DNA of 64,000 nucleotides from Prevotella sp. Lineage in GTDB: Bacteria; Bacteroidota; Bacteroidia; Bacteroidales; Bacteroidaceae. This document shows positions 44,696 through 52,947 of this stretch, one piece after another; the stretch's first letter is position 1; each line of letters begins with the position of its first letter. A model generated the notes under the pieces. It made no database searches and had not been told where the DNA came from. It saw only the letters and a list, made by a program, of their open reading frames with translations. The stretch lies in assembly GCA_024682415.1 (NCBI GenBank), contig JAIKZG010000012.1, positions 1-64,000 on the forward strand, in the 5' to 3' direction. The translations under genes and the position numbers were made by a program.

Positions 44696-45565
44696 TTACT
44701 TTACCTCAAGAAGTTCAATCTTGAAGATAAGAGTAGAGAATGGCTTAATATCACCAGCCTCACGCTCACCATAAGCAAGCTCCTGAGGAATATAAACTTC
44801 CCATGCGCTACCTACAGGCATGTGAACAAGAGCTTCTGTGAAGCCTTTGATTACCTGGTTTACACGCATTTCAGTAGGCTCATTGCGTTTGTAAGAGCTA
44901 TCGAATACTTTACCATCAATTGTGCGACCCTCATAATGTACCTTTACCAATGAGGTATCCTTAGGCATAGCGCCCTTACCCTCCTTGATTACACGATACT
45001 GAAGACCTGAAGGCAATGTCTTTACGCCTGGCTTCTTCTTGTTGGCAGCGAGGAACTTCTCACCTGCTGTCTTGTTAGAGCCATACTGCTTCTCCATGTT
45101 CTTCTTCTTGATAGCCTGCATCTTCAACTGCGCTACCTGCTGTGCCTGCTCAGGTGTCATCAAGCCGCCCTTACCCTTTGTTCCGCTAATGAAACCGGCA
45201 AGGAAGTTCTTCAAAGAAATAGTCTGAGTGCTATCGTCGCCGAATACTTCTTTGTTCAGGCCCTTAACCATCTGATTGCTAATCTGCTGACCAATCTGGA
45301 TACCAGCGTAATATGCAGCCTTTGCCTTATCGTCACCGGCATTTGCGCCAACATTAAGACCCTTGATGAATTCATCCATATAAGTAGTATCGATGTCCAT
45401 ACGACCTACCAAGAATTCCTTCAAACCCTGAGTCTGAGACATACCTACAGCATAGCTAAGAGTATCGATATCAGTCTTTAGATCTGCCTTAGGTGTAGAA
45501 TTTCCGCAACCAGTGAATGTCACTGCAGCGATAGCCATAGCGGCCAGAAAAGTTAACTTTTTCAT
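44696..45565 (-). CDS. Lipoprotein FKBP-type peptidyl-prolyl isomerase
   Basis: A 289-residue FKBP with a lipobox ending TFTGCG (Cys near residue 20), so it is probably tethered to a membrane. The helical N-domain (about residues 32-175) has SYAVGMSQTQGLKEFL, shared with the third gene. The isomerase domain has YEGRTIDGKVFDSSYKRN and QVIKGFTEAL, with Phe in place of the pocket Trp, and WEVYIPQELAYGEREAGD. The middle of three tandem FKBP genes. Confidence 0.92.
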   Translation of the reverse strand: MKKLTFLAAMAIAAVTFTGCGNSTPKADLKTDIDTLSYAVGMSQTQGLKEFLVGRMDIDTTYMDEFIKGLNVGANAGDDKAKAAYYAGIQIGQQISNQMVKGLNKEVFGDDSTQTISLKNFLAGFISGTKGKGGLMTPEQAQQVAQLKMQAIKKKNMEKQYGSNKTAGEKFLAANKKKPGVKTLPSGLQYRVIKEGKGAMPKDTSLVKVHYEGRTIDGKVFDSSYKRNEPTEMRVNQVIKGFTEALVHMPVGSAWEVYIPQELAYGEREAGDIKPFSTLIFKIELLEVK

Positions 45566-45594
45566 ATTTATAAATTTCTTTATGTGTGTATCTA

Positions 45595-46179
45595 TTATTT
45601 CACTTCGATAAGCTCTACATCAAAGATAAGTGTAGAATAAGGAGGAATTGAAGCACCTGCTCCACGCTCGCCGTAACCGAGGTTGTAAGGAATAAAGAAG
45701 CGATACTTAGCGCCCTCCTGCATGAGCTGCAAGCCTTCTGTCCATCCTGCGATAACCTGATTCAATGGGAATGTAGCTGGCTCGCCACGCTTGATAGAGC
45801 TATCGAACATTGTGCCGTCAATAAGAGTTCCCTCATAATGGCACTTTACCTGGTCAGTAGCCTTTGGCTTACGACCATTTCCCTCTTTAAGAACCTGATA
45901 TTGGAGTCCACTTGGCAAAGTTACGACACCTTCCTTCTTACCATTCTCGGCAAGGAACTTCTCTCCCTGCTCAATAGCAGCTGCGCTTTGCTTCTTCTGC
46001 TGCTCCTCGAAGAAATTCTGAACCAATGTCTGTGCCTCTGCGTCGCTTACCTTAAGCTCTGCTCCGGCTATAACGTCCTTTACGGCTTGTGCAAAATCAT
46101 CAATGTTAAGAGTTGTAGCACCCATCTGTGCCAACTGACGGCCTATACCAAGACCGAGAGCGTAACTAACTTTATCCAT
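45595..46179 (-). CDS. Cytoplasmic FKBP-type peptidyl-prolyl isomerase (FklB-like)
   Basis: A 194-residue FKBP without signal peptide, opening directly with the FKBP N-domain MDKVSYALGLGIGRQL. The isomerase domain (about residues 105-192) has YEGTLIDGTMFDSSIKRG, QVIAGWTEGL with the pocket Trp, and LGYGERGAGASIPPYSTLIF. It should be cytoplasmic. It is the first of three FKBP genes and 29 bp before the second. A -7 box TAACTTTG on the minus strand at 46244-46237 is a likely promoter. Confidence 0.92.
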   Translation of the reverse strand: MDKVSYALGLGIGRQLAQMGATTLNIDDFAQAVKDVIAGAELKVSDAEAQTLVQNFFEEQQKKQSAAAIEQGEKFLAENGKKEGVVTLPSGLQYQVLKEGNGRKPKATDQVKCHYEGTLIDGTMFDSSIKRGEPATFPLNQVIAGWTEGLQLMQEGAKYRFFIPYNLGYGERGAGASIPPYSTLIFDVELIEVK

Positions 46180-46287
46180 AAAAGTTTTCTCTACTTTATT
46201 TTTAATTATTAATGTTATTTCAAATGTTCAATAGTGCAAAGTTAATATTTTCAAGCGATTTAGTAACTTGTATTGCGGAAAAAATAC

Positions 46288-46295
46288 TATTTTTG
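46288..46295 (+). promoter_or_regulatory. -7 box upstream of the sirtuin gene
   Basis: TATTTTTG at 46288-46295, 38 bp before the start, with only a weak -33 element. Confidence 0.4.
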
Positions 46296-46333
46296 TAGAA
46301 TATTAATAAGGTATAGACACTAAACCATAAGAT

Positions 46334-47035
46334 ATGAAGAAGATTGTGTTTCTGACGGGTGCAGGCATGTCGGTGGAAAGCGGTTTTAAGACATTTCGCG
46401 GCAATGATGGTCTATGGGAAAACTTTCCTGTAGAGAAAGTAGCTTCCCATGAAGGATGGCTCATGAACCCTGATTTCGTAACAGAGTTTTACAACGGTCT
46501 GCGCACAAAGCTATTCGACGCACAACCAAACGACGGTCATAAGCTTATAAAAGAACTGGAGAAATATTACGACGTGACGGTAGTAACTCAGAATGTAGAC
46601 GACCTTCATGAGCGCGCCGGCTCAAAGAATGTGATACATCTGCATGGCGAGCTGGCAAAAGTGTGCTCAAGCAATGAGCCATACGATGAGAAATACATCA
46701 AGACCCTTACCAAAGAAAACCCCACAATCGAGCCAGGCACTAAGGCTGGCGACGGCAGCCTCTTACGTCCGTTCATAGTATTCTTCGGCGAAGCAGTGCC
46801 TATGATGGAACCGGCAGCAAGAGAAGCGCAAAAGGCAGATATATTCGTAATAATAGGCACATCGCTCAATGTTTATCCCGCCGCCGGTCTTGTGGCTTAT
46901 GCCCCCGAAGGCGCGCCGATATATCTGATTGATCCTGAGAATGTAAGCCAGTCATACAGAAACGTAACCCACATAAAGAAAGGGGCGAGTGAAGGTATGA
47001 AAGAATTATTCAATATCTTGGTAAAGCAAGAATAA
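46334..47035 (+). CDS. Sir2-family NAD-dependent protein deacylase without zinc cysteines
   Basis: A 233-residue sirtuin, which removes acyl groups from lysines using NAD. The NAD-binding GAGMSVESGFKTFRG is at residues 9-23, TQNVDDLHERAGS near residue 88 and the catalytic His in HLHGEL near residue 107. The small domain that normally holds four zinc-binding Cys has only one (VCSSNEPY), so it is a zinc-free type. GTSLNVYPAAGL closes the Rossmann part. It starts a plus-strand run; the PASTA gene follows by 18 bp. Confidence 0.9.
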   Translation: MKKIVFLTGAGMSVESGFKTFRGNDGLWENFPVEKVASHEGWLMNPDFVTEFYNGLRTKLFDAQPNDGHKLIKELEKYYDVTVVTQNVDDLHERAGSKNVIHLHGELAKVCSSNEPYDEKYIKTLTKENPTIEPGTKAGDGSLLRPFIVFFGEAVPMMEPAAREAQKADIFVIIGTSLNVYPAAGLVAYAPEGAPIYLIDPENVSQSYRNVTHIKKGASEGMKELFNILVKQE

Positions 47036-47053
47036 TACACTACCTTTGTCCCC

Positions 47054-47734
47054 ATGAAATCATCCGTGTTTGTAAAAAAGCTTATGAGCAAATATCTCTG
47101 GGGCAACATAGCCGCAATGATGGCTGTGGTGCTTATTGTCATGTTTGGCGTTAAGTTTGGCATTGATATATATACCCATCATGGTGAAGCGATAGTAATT
47201 CCAAATATAAAAAATAAATCATTCGAGAAAGCCAAAGCCGAAATAGAAAGCCTGCATCTGCAGATAGTAGTAAGCGACACTGGCTATGTAAAGAATCTGC
47301 CACCCGACTGCATATTGGAACAGACGCCTGCCAACGGCACGAAAGTGAAGTCAGGCCACATAATTTATGTGATAATCAACTCGGCAAGCACCCCTACATT
47401 GGCAATACCCGACGTAATAGACAACAGCTCATTGCGAGAAGCGGAAGCTAAGCTCACCGCAATGGGATTCAAACTTGCCACCACCGAATACATATCAGGC
47501 GAAAAAGACTGGGTTTACGGAATAAAGGCTGGCGGACGACATGTAACGGCAGGACAAAAGGTTTCGGTAGAACAAAGATTGACAATCATTGTGGGCAACG
47601 GCAAGCTTGACTCAAGCGATTCAATCGACTTTGTAGATCCCGTTTACTCAGGCTCTATGGCAGAAGAGCAAGGCGATATAGACGAATTTGAAGTGGTAGA
47701 CGAACCACCGGCAGAAGAAAAGACAAATGAATAA
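47054..47734 (+). CDS. PASTA domain membrane protein
   Basis: A 226-residue protein with one transmembrane helix (about residues 15-38) and an outward part containing PASTA repeats: about residues 48-112 (IVIPNIKNKSFEKAKAEI) and 116-185 (AIPDVIDNSSLREAEAKL). PASTA domains bind cell-wall fragments and occur in Ser/Thr kinases and penicillin-binding proteins; there is no kinase or transpeptidase domain here. The C-terminus is acidic. It overlaps the next gene by 8 bp and lies two genes before ddl, pointing to the cell wall. Confidence 0.88.
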   Translation: MKSSVFVKKLMSKYLWGNIAAMMAVVLIVMFGVKFGIDIYTHHGEAIVIPNIKNKSFEKAKAEIESLHLQIVVSDTGYVKNLPPDCILEQTPANGTKVKSGHIIYVIINSASTPTLAIPDVIDNSSLREAEAKLTAMGFKLATTEYISGEKDWVYGIKAGGRHVTAGQKVSVEQRLTIIVGNGKLDSSDSIDFVDPVYSGSMAEEQGDIDEFEVVDEPPAEEKTNE

Positions 47735-48824
47735 CGAAGAAACAATAGACATAAAGGATAATATGAATCTCGGCATAAACGCAGTCGATGAAGATATCGA
47801 TGAGGTTGATGGCGAGCAGCAATTATATGAGCATTTCAGGATGGTAGTGGATGCAGGCCAAGTGCCTCTACGCATAGATAAATATATGTCGGAGCATTTG
47901 CAGCATTCAAGTCGTAACAGAATACAGAAAGCGGCTGACGCTGGCTTTGTGCATGTGAACGACAAGCCTGTGAAAAGCAACTATAAAGTTCGCCCGAACG
48001 ACGTGATAACACTCATGCTCGACCGCCCTCACCACGATACTAACATCGAGGCTGAGGACATTCCGCTGAATGTAACTTATGAGGATTCTGAGCTGATGGT
48101 GATAAATAAGCCTGCCGGGCTTGTGGTTCATCCAGGCGTGGGCAACTTTCATGGCACTCTTGTAAACGCTATAGCGTGGCATTTGAAAGACAATGCGAAA
48201 TACGACCCTAACGACCCCGAAGTGGGACTTGTTCACAGAATAGACAAAGACACAAGCGGACTGCTTGTCATAGCAAAGACTCCTAACGCTAAGACAAAGC
48301 TGGGAGTGCAATTCTTCAATAAGACCACTCATCGCAGCTATAATGCCTTGGTATGGGGCAACATCACAGAAGACGAGGGACGAATAGAAGGCAACATTGG
48401 CAGAGACCCTAAAGACAGGCTGCGAATGGCGGTATTCGCCCCTGAGTCTGAAATAGGAAAGAGCGCCGTAACCCATTATAAAGTTTTGGAACGTTTCGGA
48501 TATGTCACTCTCGTGGAATGTATCCTCGAAACAGGAAGAACCCATCAGATACGCGCCCACATGAAGCACATAGGTCATCCGCTTTTTGCCGATGAAAGAT
48601 ATGGCGGAATGGAAATATTAAGGGGCGAGCGAAGTGCGTCGTATAAAGCATTTATTCAGAATTGCTTTAAGATATGCCCACGACAGGTGCTCCACGCCAA
48701 GACGCTTGGATTCGTACACCCTACTACCGGCAAGCAGATGGACTTCACAAGCGAATGGCCCGAAGACATGACATTGCTGATAGATAAGTGGCGCAGATAT
48801 ATCAGCGGACAGAAACAGCAATAA
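47727..48824 (+). CDS. RluA-family 23S rRNA pseudouridine synthase (RluD-like)
   Basis: A 365-residue pseudouridine synthase. An acidic N-terminal extension (residues 1 to about 38) precedes an S4 RNA-binding domain (about 40-100, RIDKYMSEHLQHSSRNRIQK). The catalytic motif HRIDKDTSGLLV near residue 171 carries the active Asp. RTHQIRAHMKHIGHPLFAD near residue 272 is conserved. It most resembles RluD, which modifies helix 69 of 23S rRNA; that target is inferred. It overlaps the PASTA gene by 8 bp. Confidence 0.92.
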   Translation: MNNEETIDIKDNMNLGINAVDEDIDEVDGEQQLYEHFRMVVDAGQVPLRIDKYMSEHLQHSSRNRIQKAADAGFVHVNDKPVKSNYKVRPNDVITLMLDRPHHDTNIEAEDIPLNVTYEDSELMVINKPAGLVVHPGVGNFHGTLVNAIAWHLKDNAKYDPNDPEVGLVHRIDKDTSGLLVIAKTPNAKTKLGVQFFNKTTHRSYNALVWGNITEDEGRIEGNIGRDPKDRLRMAVFAPESEIGKSAVTHYKVLERFGYVTLVECILETGRTHQIRAHMKHIGHPLFADERYGGMEILRGERSASYKAFIQNCFKICPRQVLHAKTLGFVHPTTGKQMDFTSEWPEDMTLLIDKWRRYISGQKQQ

Positions 48825-48832
48825 TTTTTTTA

Positions 48833-48880
48833 TGCACGGAAAATAAAAAATCCATGCATGAAAAATTATTTTTTCATACA
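48833..48880 (+). promoter_or_regulatory. Double inverted-repeat motif upstream of ddl
   Basis: TGCACG (48833-48838), a palindromic CATGCATG (48853-48860) and CATACA (48875-48880) are spaced by 14 bases each. The second half, TCCATGCATG-N14-CATACA, matches the motifs before dxr and cysS in sequence and orientation and ends 29 nt before the ddl start. Confidence 0.55.
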
Positions 48881-48909
48881 AGAAAAATAATAAAAACATA
48901 TATAAGATA

Positions 48910-49914
48910 ATGGAAAATATAAAGAGGAATATCGCTATCGTATGCGGTGGCGATTCTTCGGAGCACGATGTATCAATGCGCTCCGCACAAGGTTTATACT
49001 CTTTCTTTGATAAAGAGCGTTATAATGTATATATAGTAGACATCAAAGGTCAGGACTGGCATGTAGACCTTGAAAACGGTGAAACGGCAAAGATAGACAG
49101 AGAAGACTTCTCATTCATGCTCAATGGCAAAGCAGTGGTCTTTGATTACGCTTACATCACTATCCATGGCACACCTGGCGAGAACGGCATAATGCAAGGC
49201 TATTTTGAGCTAATCCATCTGCCTTATTCTACAAGCGGTGTATTGGTAGAGGCTATGACATTCGACAAATATGTGCTCAACAATTACTTGCGTGGCTTCG
49301 GTATCAACGTAGGCAAGAGCATAATCGTGCGTCGTGGCGAGGAGAATGAATTGTCGGAAGAGAAGATAGAAAAGGAAATCGGTATGCCTTGCTTCGTAAA
49401 GCCAGCCGCCGACGGCAGCAGTTTTGGCGTATCTAAGGTAAAGAACATCGACCAGCTTGCTCCTGCTCTTCGCGTAGCGTTTATGGAGAGCGACGAAGTG
49501 ATGATAGAAAGCTTCCTCGACGGCACTGAAATCTCTATCGGATGCTATAAGACGAAAGAAAAGACAGTGGTATTCCCAGCTACAGAAGTAGTGACAAGCA
49601 ATGAATTCTTCGACTACAACGCTAAATACAATGGTCAGGTAAAAGAGATAACCCCTGCCCGACTGTCAGACGAAACAGCCAAACGAGTAGCTGAAGAAAC
49701 AAGTCGAATCTACGACATCCTTCATTGCAACGGTATCATCCGCATCGACTACATCATATCAAAGGATGAGCAAGGCAACGACAAAATCAATATGCTCGAA
49801 ATCAACACTACGCCTGGAATGACAGCCACAAGCTTTATTCCTCAGCAGGTGCGCGCGGCTAAGCTCGACATTAAGGACGTATTGACCGACATCGTTGAGA
49901 ATCAATTCAATTAA
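48910..49914 (+). CDS. ddl: D-alanine-D-alanine ligase
   Basis: A 334-residue ATP-grasp ligase that joins two D-Ala for peptidoglycan precursors. The opening IAIVCGGDSSEHDVSMRSA contains the Glu and His of the first D-Ala site near residues 18-19. The ATP-grasp body has MPCFVKPAADGSSFGVSKV near residue 158 and EINTTPGMTATSF near residue 298, with the conserved Asn and Ser/Thr residues. Length is slightly above E. coli Ddl. The acyltransferase gene follows by 27 bp. Confidence 0.95.
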   Translation: MENIKRNIAIVCGGDSSEHDVSMRSAQGLYSFFDKERYNVYIVDIKGQDWHVDLENGETAKIDREDFSFMLNGKAVVFDYAYITIHGTPGENGIMQGYFELIHLPYSTSGVLVEAMTFDKYVLNNYLRGFGINVGKSIIVRRGEENELSEEKIEKEIGMPCFVKPAADGSSFGVSKVKNIDQLAPALRVAFMESDEVMIESFLDGTEISIGCYKTKEKTVVFPATEVVTSNEFFDYNAKYNGQVKEITPARLSDETAKRVAEETSRIYDILHCNGIIRIDYIISKDEQGNDKINMLEINTTPGMTATSFIPQQVRAAKLDIKDVLTDIVENQFN

Positions 49915-49941
49915 CAAAAAGCAAATTAAGCAACTGAAAAT

Positions 49942-51111
49942 ATGATTACGCCTAAGGAATTTGACTCAATCAGACCATTTGAGCCTGAAGAAATACCTGC
50001 CGTAGCAGAGCGACTGGCTAAGAATGAACAGTTCAGGCAAGTTATCGCATTCCTCTATCCTGGAGTGCCGTTTGAAACGATTATTGAGCAAATAAAAGGA
50101 TGCAAGGACAATCTCGACTTCCAAAAGAAGTTTGTTTATGGCATTGTGCAAAACCTTGCCGACAAGCTCACCACCGGTTGTGATATGGATTCATCAGCCA
50201 TCGACAATAGTGGCAGATACACATTCATAAGCAATCACCGAGACATTGTGCTTGATTCGGCTTTCCTTAGCAAACTTCTTGTCGACAATGGCTTCAGCAC
50301 TACATGCGAGATAGCCATTGGCGACAACTTGCTTTCTCTGCCATGGGTGAAGGATGTGGTAAGACTCAACAAGGCATTCATCGTGGAACGCGCTTTGCAG
50401 ATGAGACAAATGCTCATAGCAAGCAAGCGCCTGAGCGAGTATATGCACTTCTCTATTAATGAGAAGAAAGAGAATATATGGATAGCGCAAAGGCAAGGAC
50501 GCGCCAAAGACAGCAACGACCGCACTCAGGAAGCCATATTAAAGATGATGGTAATGGGTGGCGAAGGAAGTGCCATTGAGCGCCTTACAGCTTTGCATCT
50601 TGTGCCTCTTGCCATTTCCTATGAATACGACCCTTGCGACTATCTGAAAGCACGCGAGATGCAACTTAAGCGTGACAATCCCGACTGGAAGAAATCAGCC
50701 GAAGACGATGTGATAAGCATGAAGACCGGCATTCTCGGATATAAAGGAAATGTGCATTATCAATGCGCTGCCTGCATAGATGATTATATCAAGCAGGCGG
50801 AAAGCCTTCCTAAAGGCGAGCAATTCGCCGCTATCGCCCATAAGATAGATCTTGACATCTGGGCTAACTACAAGCTTCATAAGACTAACTATATTGCTCT
50901 TGATATCAAAAATGGAAATGAGAACAATTTAGGAAAGGAATATAGCGCGGAAGACAAAGCCGAATTCAACGCTTATATCGATAGCCGAATCGCGAAAATC
51001 ACTGACGTGCCTAACAAGGATGAAGCATTCATGAGAAGCTGCATTCTTACAATGTATGCTTATCCCGCGCTCAACAAACTAAGCAAGGGCGAAGCTACTT
51101 TTGATAATTAA
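49942..51111 (+). CDS. 1-acyl-glycerol-phosphate acyltransferase-like protein (PlsC/PlsB superfamily)
   Basis: A 389-residue member of the glycerol-phosphate acyltransferase superfamily. The catalytic HX4D motif appears as FISNHRDIVLDSAFL near residue 95, and a later IWIAQRQGRAKDSNDRTQ near residue 178 corresponds to the phosphate-binding motif that is usually EGTRS. No membrane helix is evident, so it would be membrane-associated. It may acylate lysophospholipid or a related lipid; the acceptor is not predictable. The gene lies between ddl and the NigD-like gene. Confidence 0.8.
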   Translation: MITPKEFDSIRPFEPEEIPAVAERLAKNEQFRQVIAFLYPGVPFETIIEQIKGCKDNLDFQKKFVYGIVQNLADKLTTGCDMDSSAIDNSGRYTFISNHRDIVLDSAFLSKLLVDNGFSTTCEIAIGDNLLSLPWVKDVVRLNKAFIVERALQMRQMLIASKRLSEYMHFSINEKKENIWIAQRQGRAKDSNDRTQEAILKMMVMGGEGSAIERLTALHLVPLAISYEYDPCDYLKAREMQLKRDNPDWKKSAEDDVISMKTGILGYKGNVHYQCAACIDDYIKQAESLPKGEQFAAIAHKIDLDIWANYKLHKTNYIALDIKNGNENNLGKEYSAEDKAEFNAYIDSRIAKITDVPNKDEAFMRSCILTMYAYPALNKLSKGEATFDN

Positions 51112-51145
51112 CAACAATCCCCATTAATATAGAAAGGACTTAGAT

Positions 51146-51868
51146 ATGAGGAGGTATATATATATTCTTGCCATCGTTATGGCTTTCATCGTATCATCAT
51201 GTTCCAACGAATCTTATGATACAGGAGATGGTATCTATTCTTATCTTCGCGCTGATTTGGTAATGGCTCATTCCACAAGCGACAAGGCCATAGACTACGC
51301 GATTACGGATGATTCCCAAAGGATAGTATTCAATACTCCACTCAAGGCCAATTGGATACAGAATGCCGACACCTTATATCGAGCCATTCTATATTATAAG
51401 GATAAAGAAGAAGGGGCAGAGCCTATCACATCGGGATATGTGCCTGTATTCAGAATTGAGCCTAAAAGCTCTGACGCGATTATCGACACGATGAAAACAG
51501 ATCCCGTGAAATTTGAAAGCGCGTGGATGAGTAAGAATAACAGATTCTTAAATATTTCCATTGGCGTAAAAACAGGCAAGACAGACAACAACAAACTACA
51601 AAGCATAGGCGTATATTCTCAGCAACTTACTGAAAACAGCAACGGCACAAGAGATATTTATATTCGCCTTACCCATAATCAGAACGACATTCCAGAATAT
51701 TACACCTCAAATTACTATTTAAGTATTGATATGGCTAATTTCAAGCCTACAGACAAACTACATCTTTTAATCAATACATATAAAGGTGAAATAGAGCGAG
51801 AATTTTCTCCTTCCCCATCAACTACAGAAGGAGATACAGATAATAATCAACAAACCACTTTTAATTAA
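51146..51868 (+). CDS. NigD-like lipoprotein
   Basis: A 240-residue lipoprotein with a lipobox ending IVSSCS (Cys near residue 19) and a start SNESYDTGDGIYSYLRAD that matches NigD-like proteins of Bacteroides and Prevotella. NigD was named from a bacteriocin-like locus, but most relatives have no known role. The C-terminal part is a beta-sandwich-like region ending in a low-complexity Ser/Pro/Thr tail. Its stop codon abuts the next start with no bases between. Confidence 0.8.
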   Translation: MRRYIYILAIVMAFIVSSCSNESYDTGDGIYSYLRADLVMAHSTSDKAIDYAITDDSQRIVFNTPLKANWIQNADTLYRAILYYKDKEEGAEPITSGYVPVFRIEPKSSDAIIDTMKTDPVKFESAWMSKNNRFLNISIGVKTGKTDNNKLQSIGVYSQQLTENSNGTRDIYIRLTHNQNDIPEYYTSNYYLSIDMANFKPTDKLHLLINTYKGEIEREFSPSPSTTEGDTDNNQQTTFN

Positions 51869-52888
51869 ATGATTTCTTTTGAATGTGATTACAACAACGG
51901 TGCGCACCCAAGCGTGCTGAAGCACCTTGTTGAAACAAACGACCTGCAGAGTCTCACTTATGGATATGACGAATGGAGTGAATCCGCAAAGACCAAAATC
52001 CGCAAAGCGTGCGAATGTGAAGATGCCGATATATTCTTTCTTGTAGGCGGCACTCAAACCAATGAGACTGTCATTGATGGATATTTGGAGGGCTACCATG
52101 GCGTAATAGCCTGCGAAACTGGCCATATCAACGTGCATGAAGCCGGAGCGATAGAGTTTTCAGGCCATAAGATTATAACATTGCCATCACACGACGGCAA
52201 GCTATGGGCAGAAGACTTAGAACGATATATGGAGTGGTTTATCCACGACGAAAGCAATATGCACCTCGCCCAGCCTGGCATGGTTTATATTACATTCCCT
52301 ACCGAGCTTGGATCTCTATATACAGCTAAAGAAATAAGCCGTATATATGAAATATGCAAACGCTACGAGCTGAAGCTGTTTATTGATGGCGCACGCCTTG
52401 GTTATGGCATTGCTGCGTCTGATGACATCACATTGCCTTTCTTGGCAAGCCATTGCGATGTGTTCTATATCGGTGGCACAAAGGTAGGCGCACTCTGCGG
52501 TGAAGCCGTTGTGTTTACTCATGGCGCTCCAAAGCATTTCTTCACCATCATAAAGCAACATGGCGCTTTGGTGGCAAAAGGTCGCCTTATCGGTCTGCAA
52601 TTCGACGCGCTGTTTACCGACCACCTTTATTTAAACATCTCTAAACACGCCATTGACATGGCCATGAGAATGAAGCAGATGTTTATCGACAAGGGATATA
52701 AGCTTTTCATAGACTCCCCTACCAATCAGCAATTTGTTATTATTCCTAACGACAAGGTGCGTCAGTTGGAGAAACAAGTAATCTTCACCCATTGGGAACC
52801 ATATAAAGACGATAGCCTTGTATGCAGATTTGTCACCTCATGGGCAACTACAGAAGAACAGATGAATTACTTAGAAAGCATACTCTAA
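51869..52888 (+). CDS. Threonine aldolase-like PLP enzyme
   Basis: A 339-residue fold-type I PLP enzyme of the beta-eliminating lyase/threonine aldolase family. The opening SFECDYNNGAHPSVLKHL, the FFLVGGTQTNETVID region near residue 55, the Asp in FIDGARLGYG near residue 172 and the cofactor Lys in YIGGTKVGALCGE near residue 203 are in the right order. It would split threonine or a related beta-hydroxy amino acid to glycine and an aldehyde. It starts directly after the NigD-like stop, suggesting translational coupling. Confidence 0.88.
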   Translation: MISFECDYNNGAHPSVLKHLVETNDLQSLTYGYDEWSESAKTKIRKACECEDADIFFLVGGTQTNETVIDGYLEGYHGVIACETGHINVHEAGAIEFSGHKIITLPSHDGKLWAEDLERYMEWFIHDESNMHLAQPGMVYITFPTELGSLYTAKEISRIYEICKRYELKLFIDGARLGYGIAASDDITLPFLASHCDVFYIGGTKVGALCGEAVVFTHGAPKHFFTIIKQHGALVAKGRLIGLQFDALFTDHLYLNISKHAIDMAMRMKQMFIDKGYKLFIDSPTNQQFVIIPNDKVRQLEKQVIFTHWEPYKDDSLVCRFVTSWATTEEQMNYLESIL

Positions 52889-52893
52889 ATAAC

Positions 52894-52943
52894 AAAAAAT
52901 CTCGGTCGCATTTTATTTAAGTTACGACCGAGATTTTTTTTTT
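52894..52943. terminator. Bidirectional terminator
   Basis: AATCTCGGTCG (52898-52908) pairs with CGACCGAGATT (52925-52935) with A and T runs on each side, between the convergent threonine-aldolase-like gene and the FimB/Mfa2-like gene. Confidence 0.9.
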
Positions 52944-52947
52944 CATT

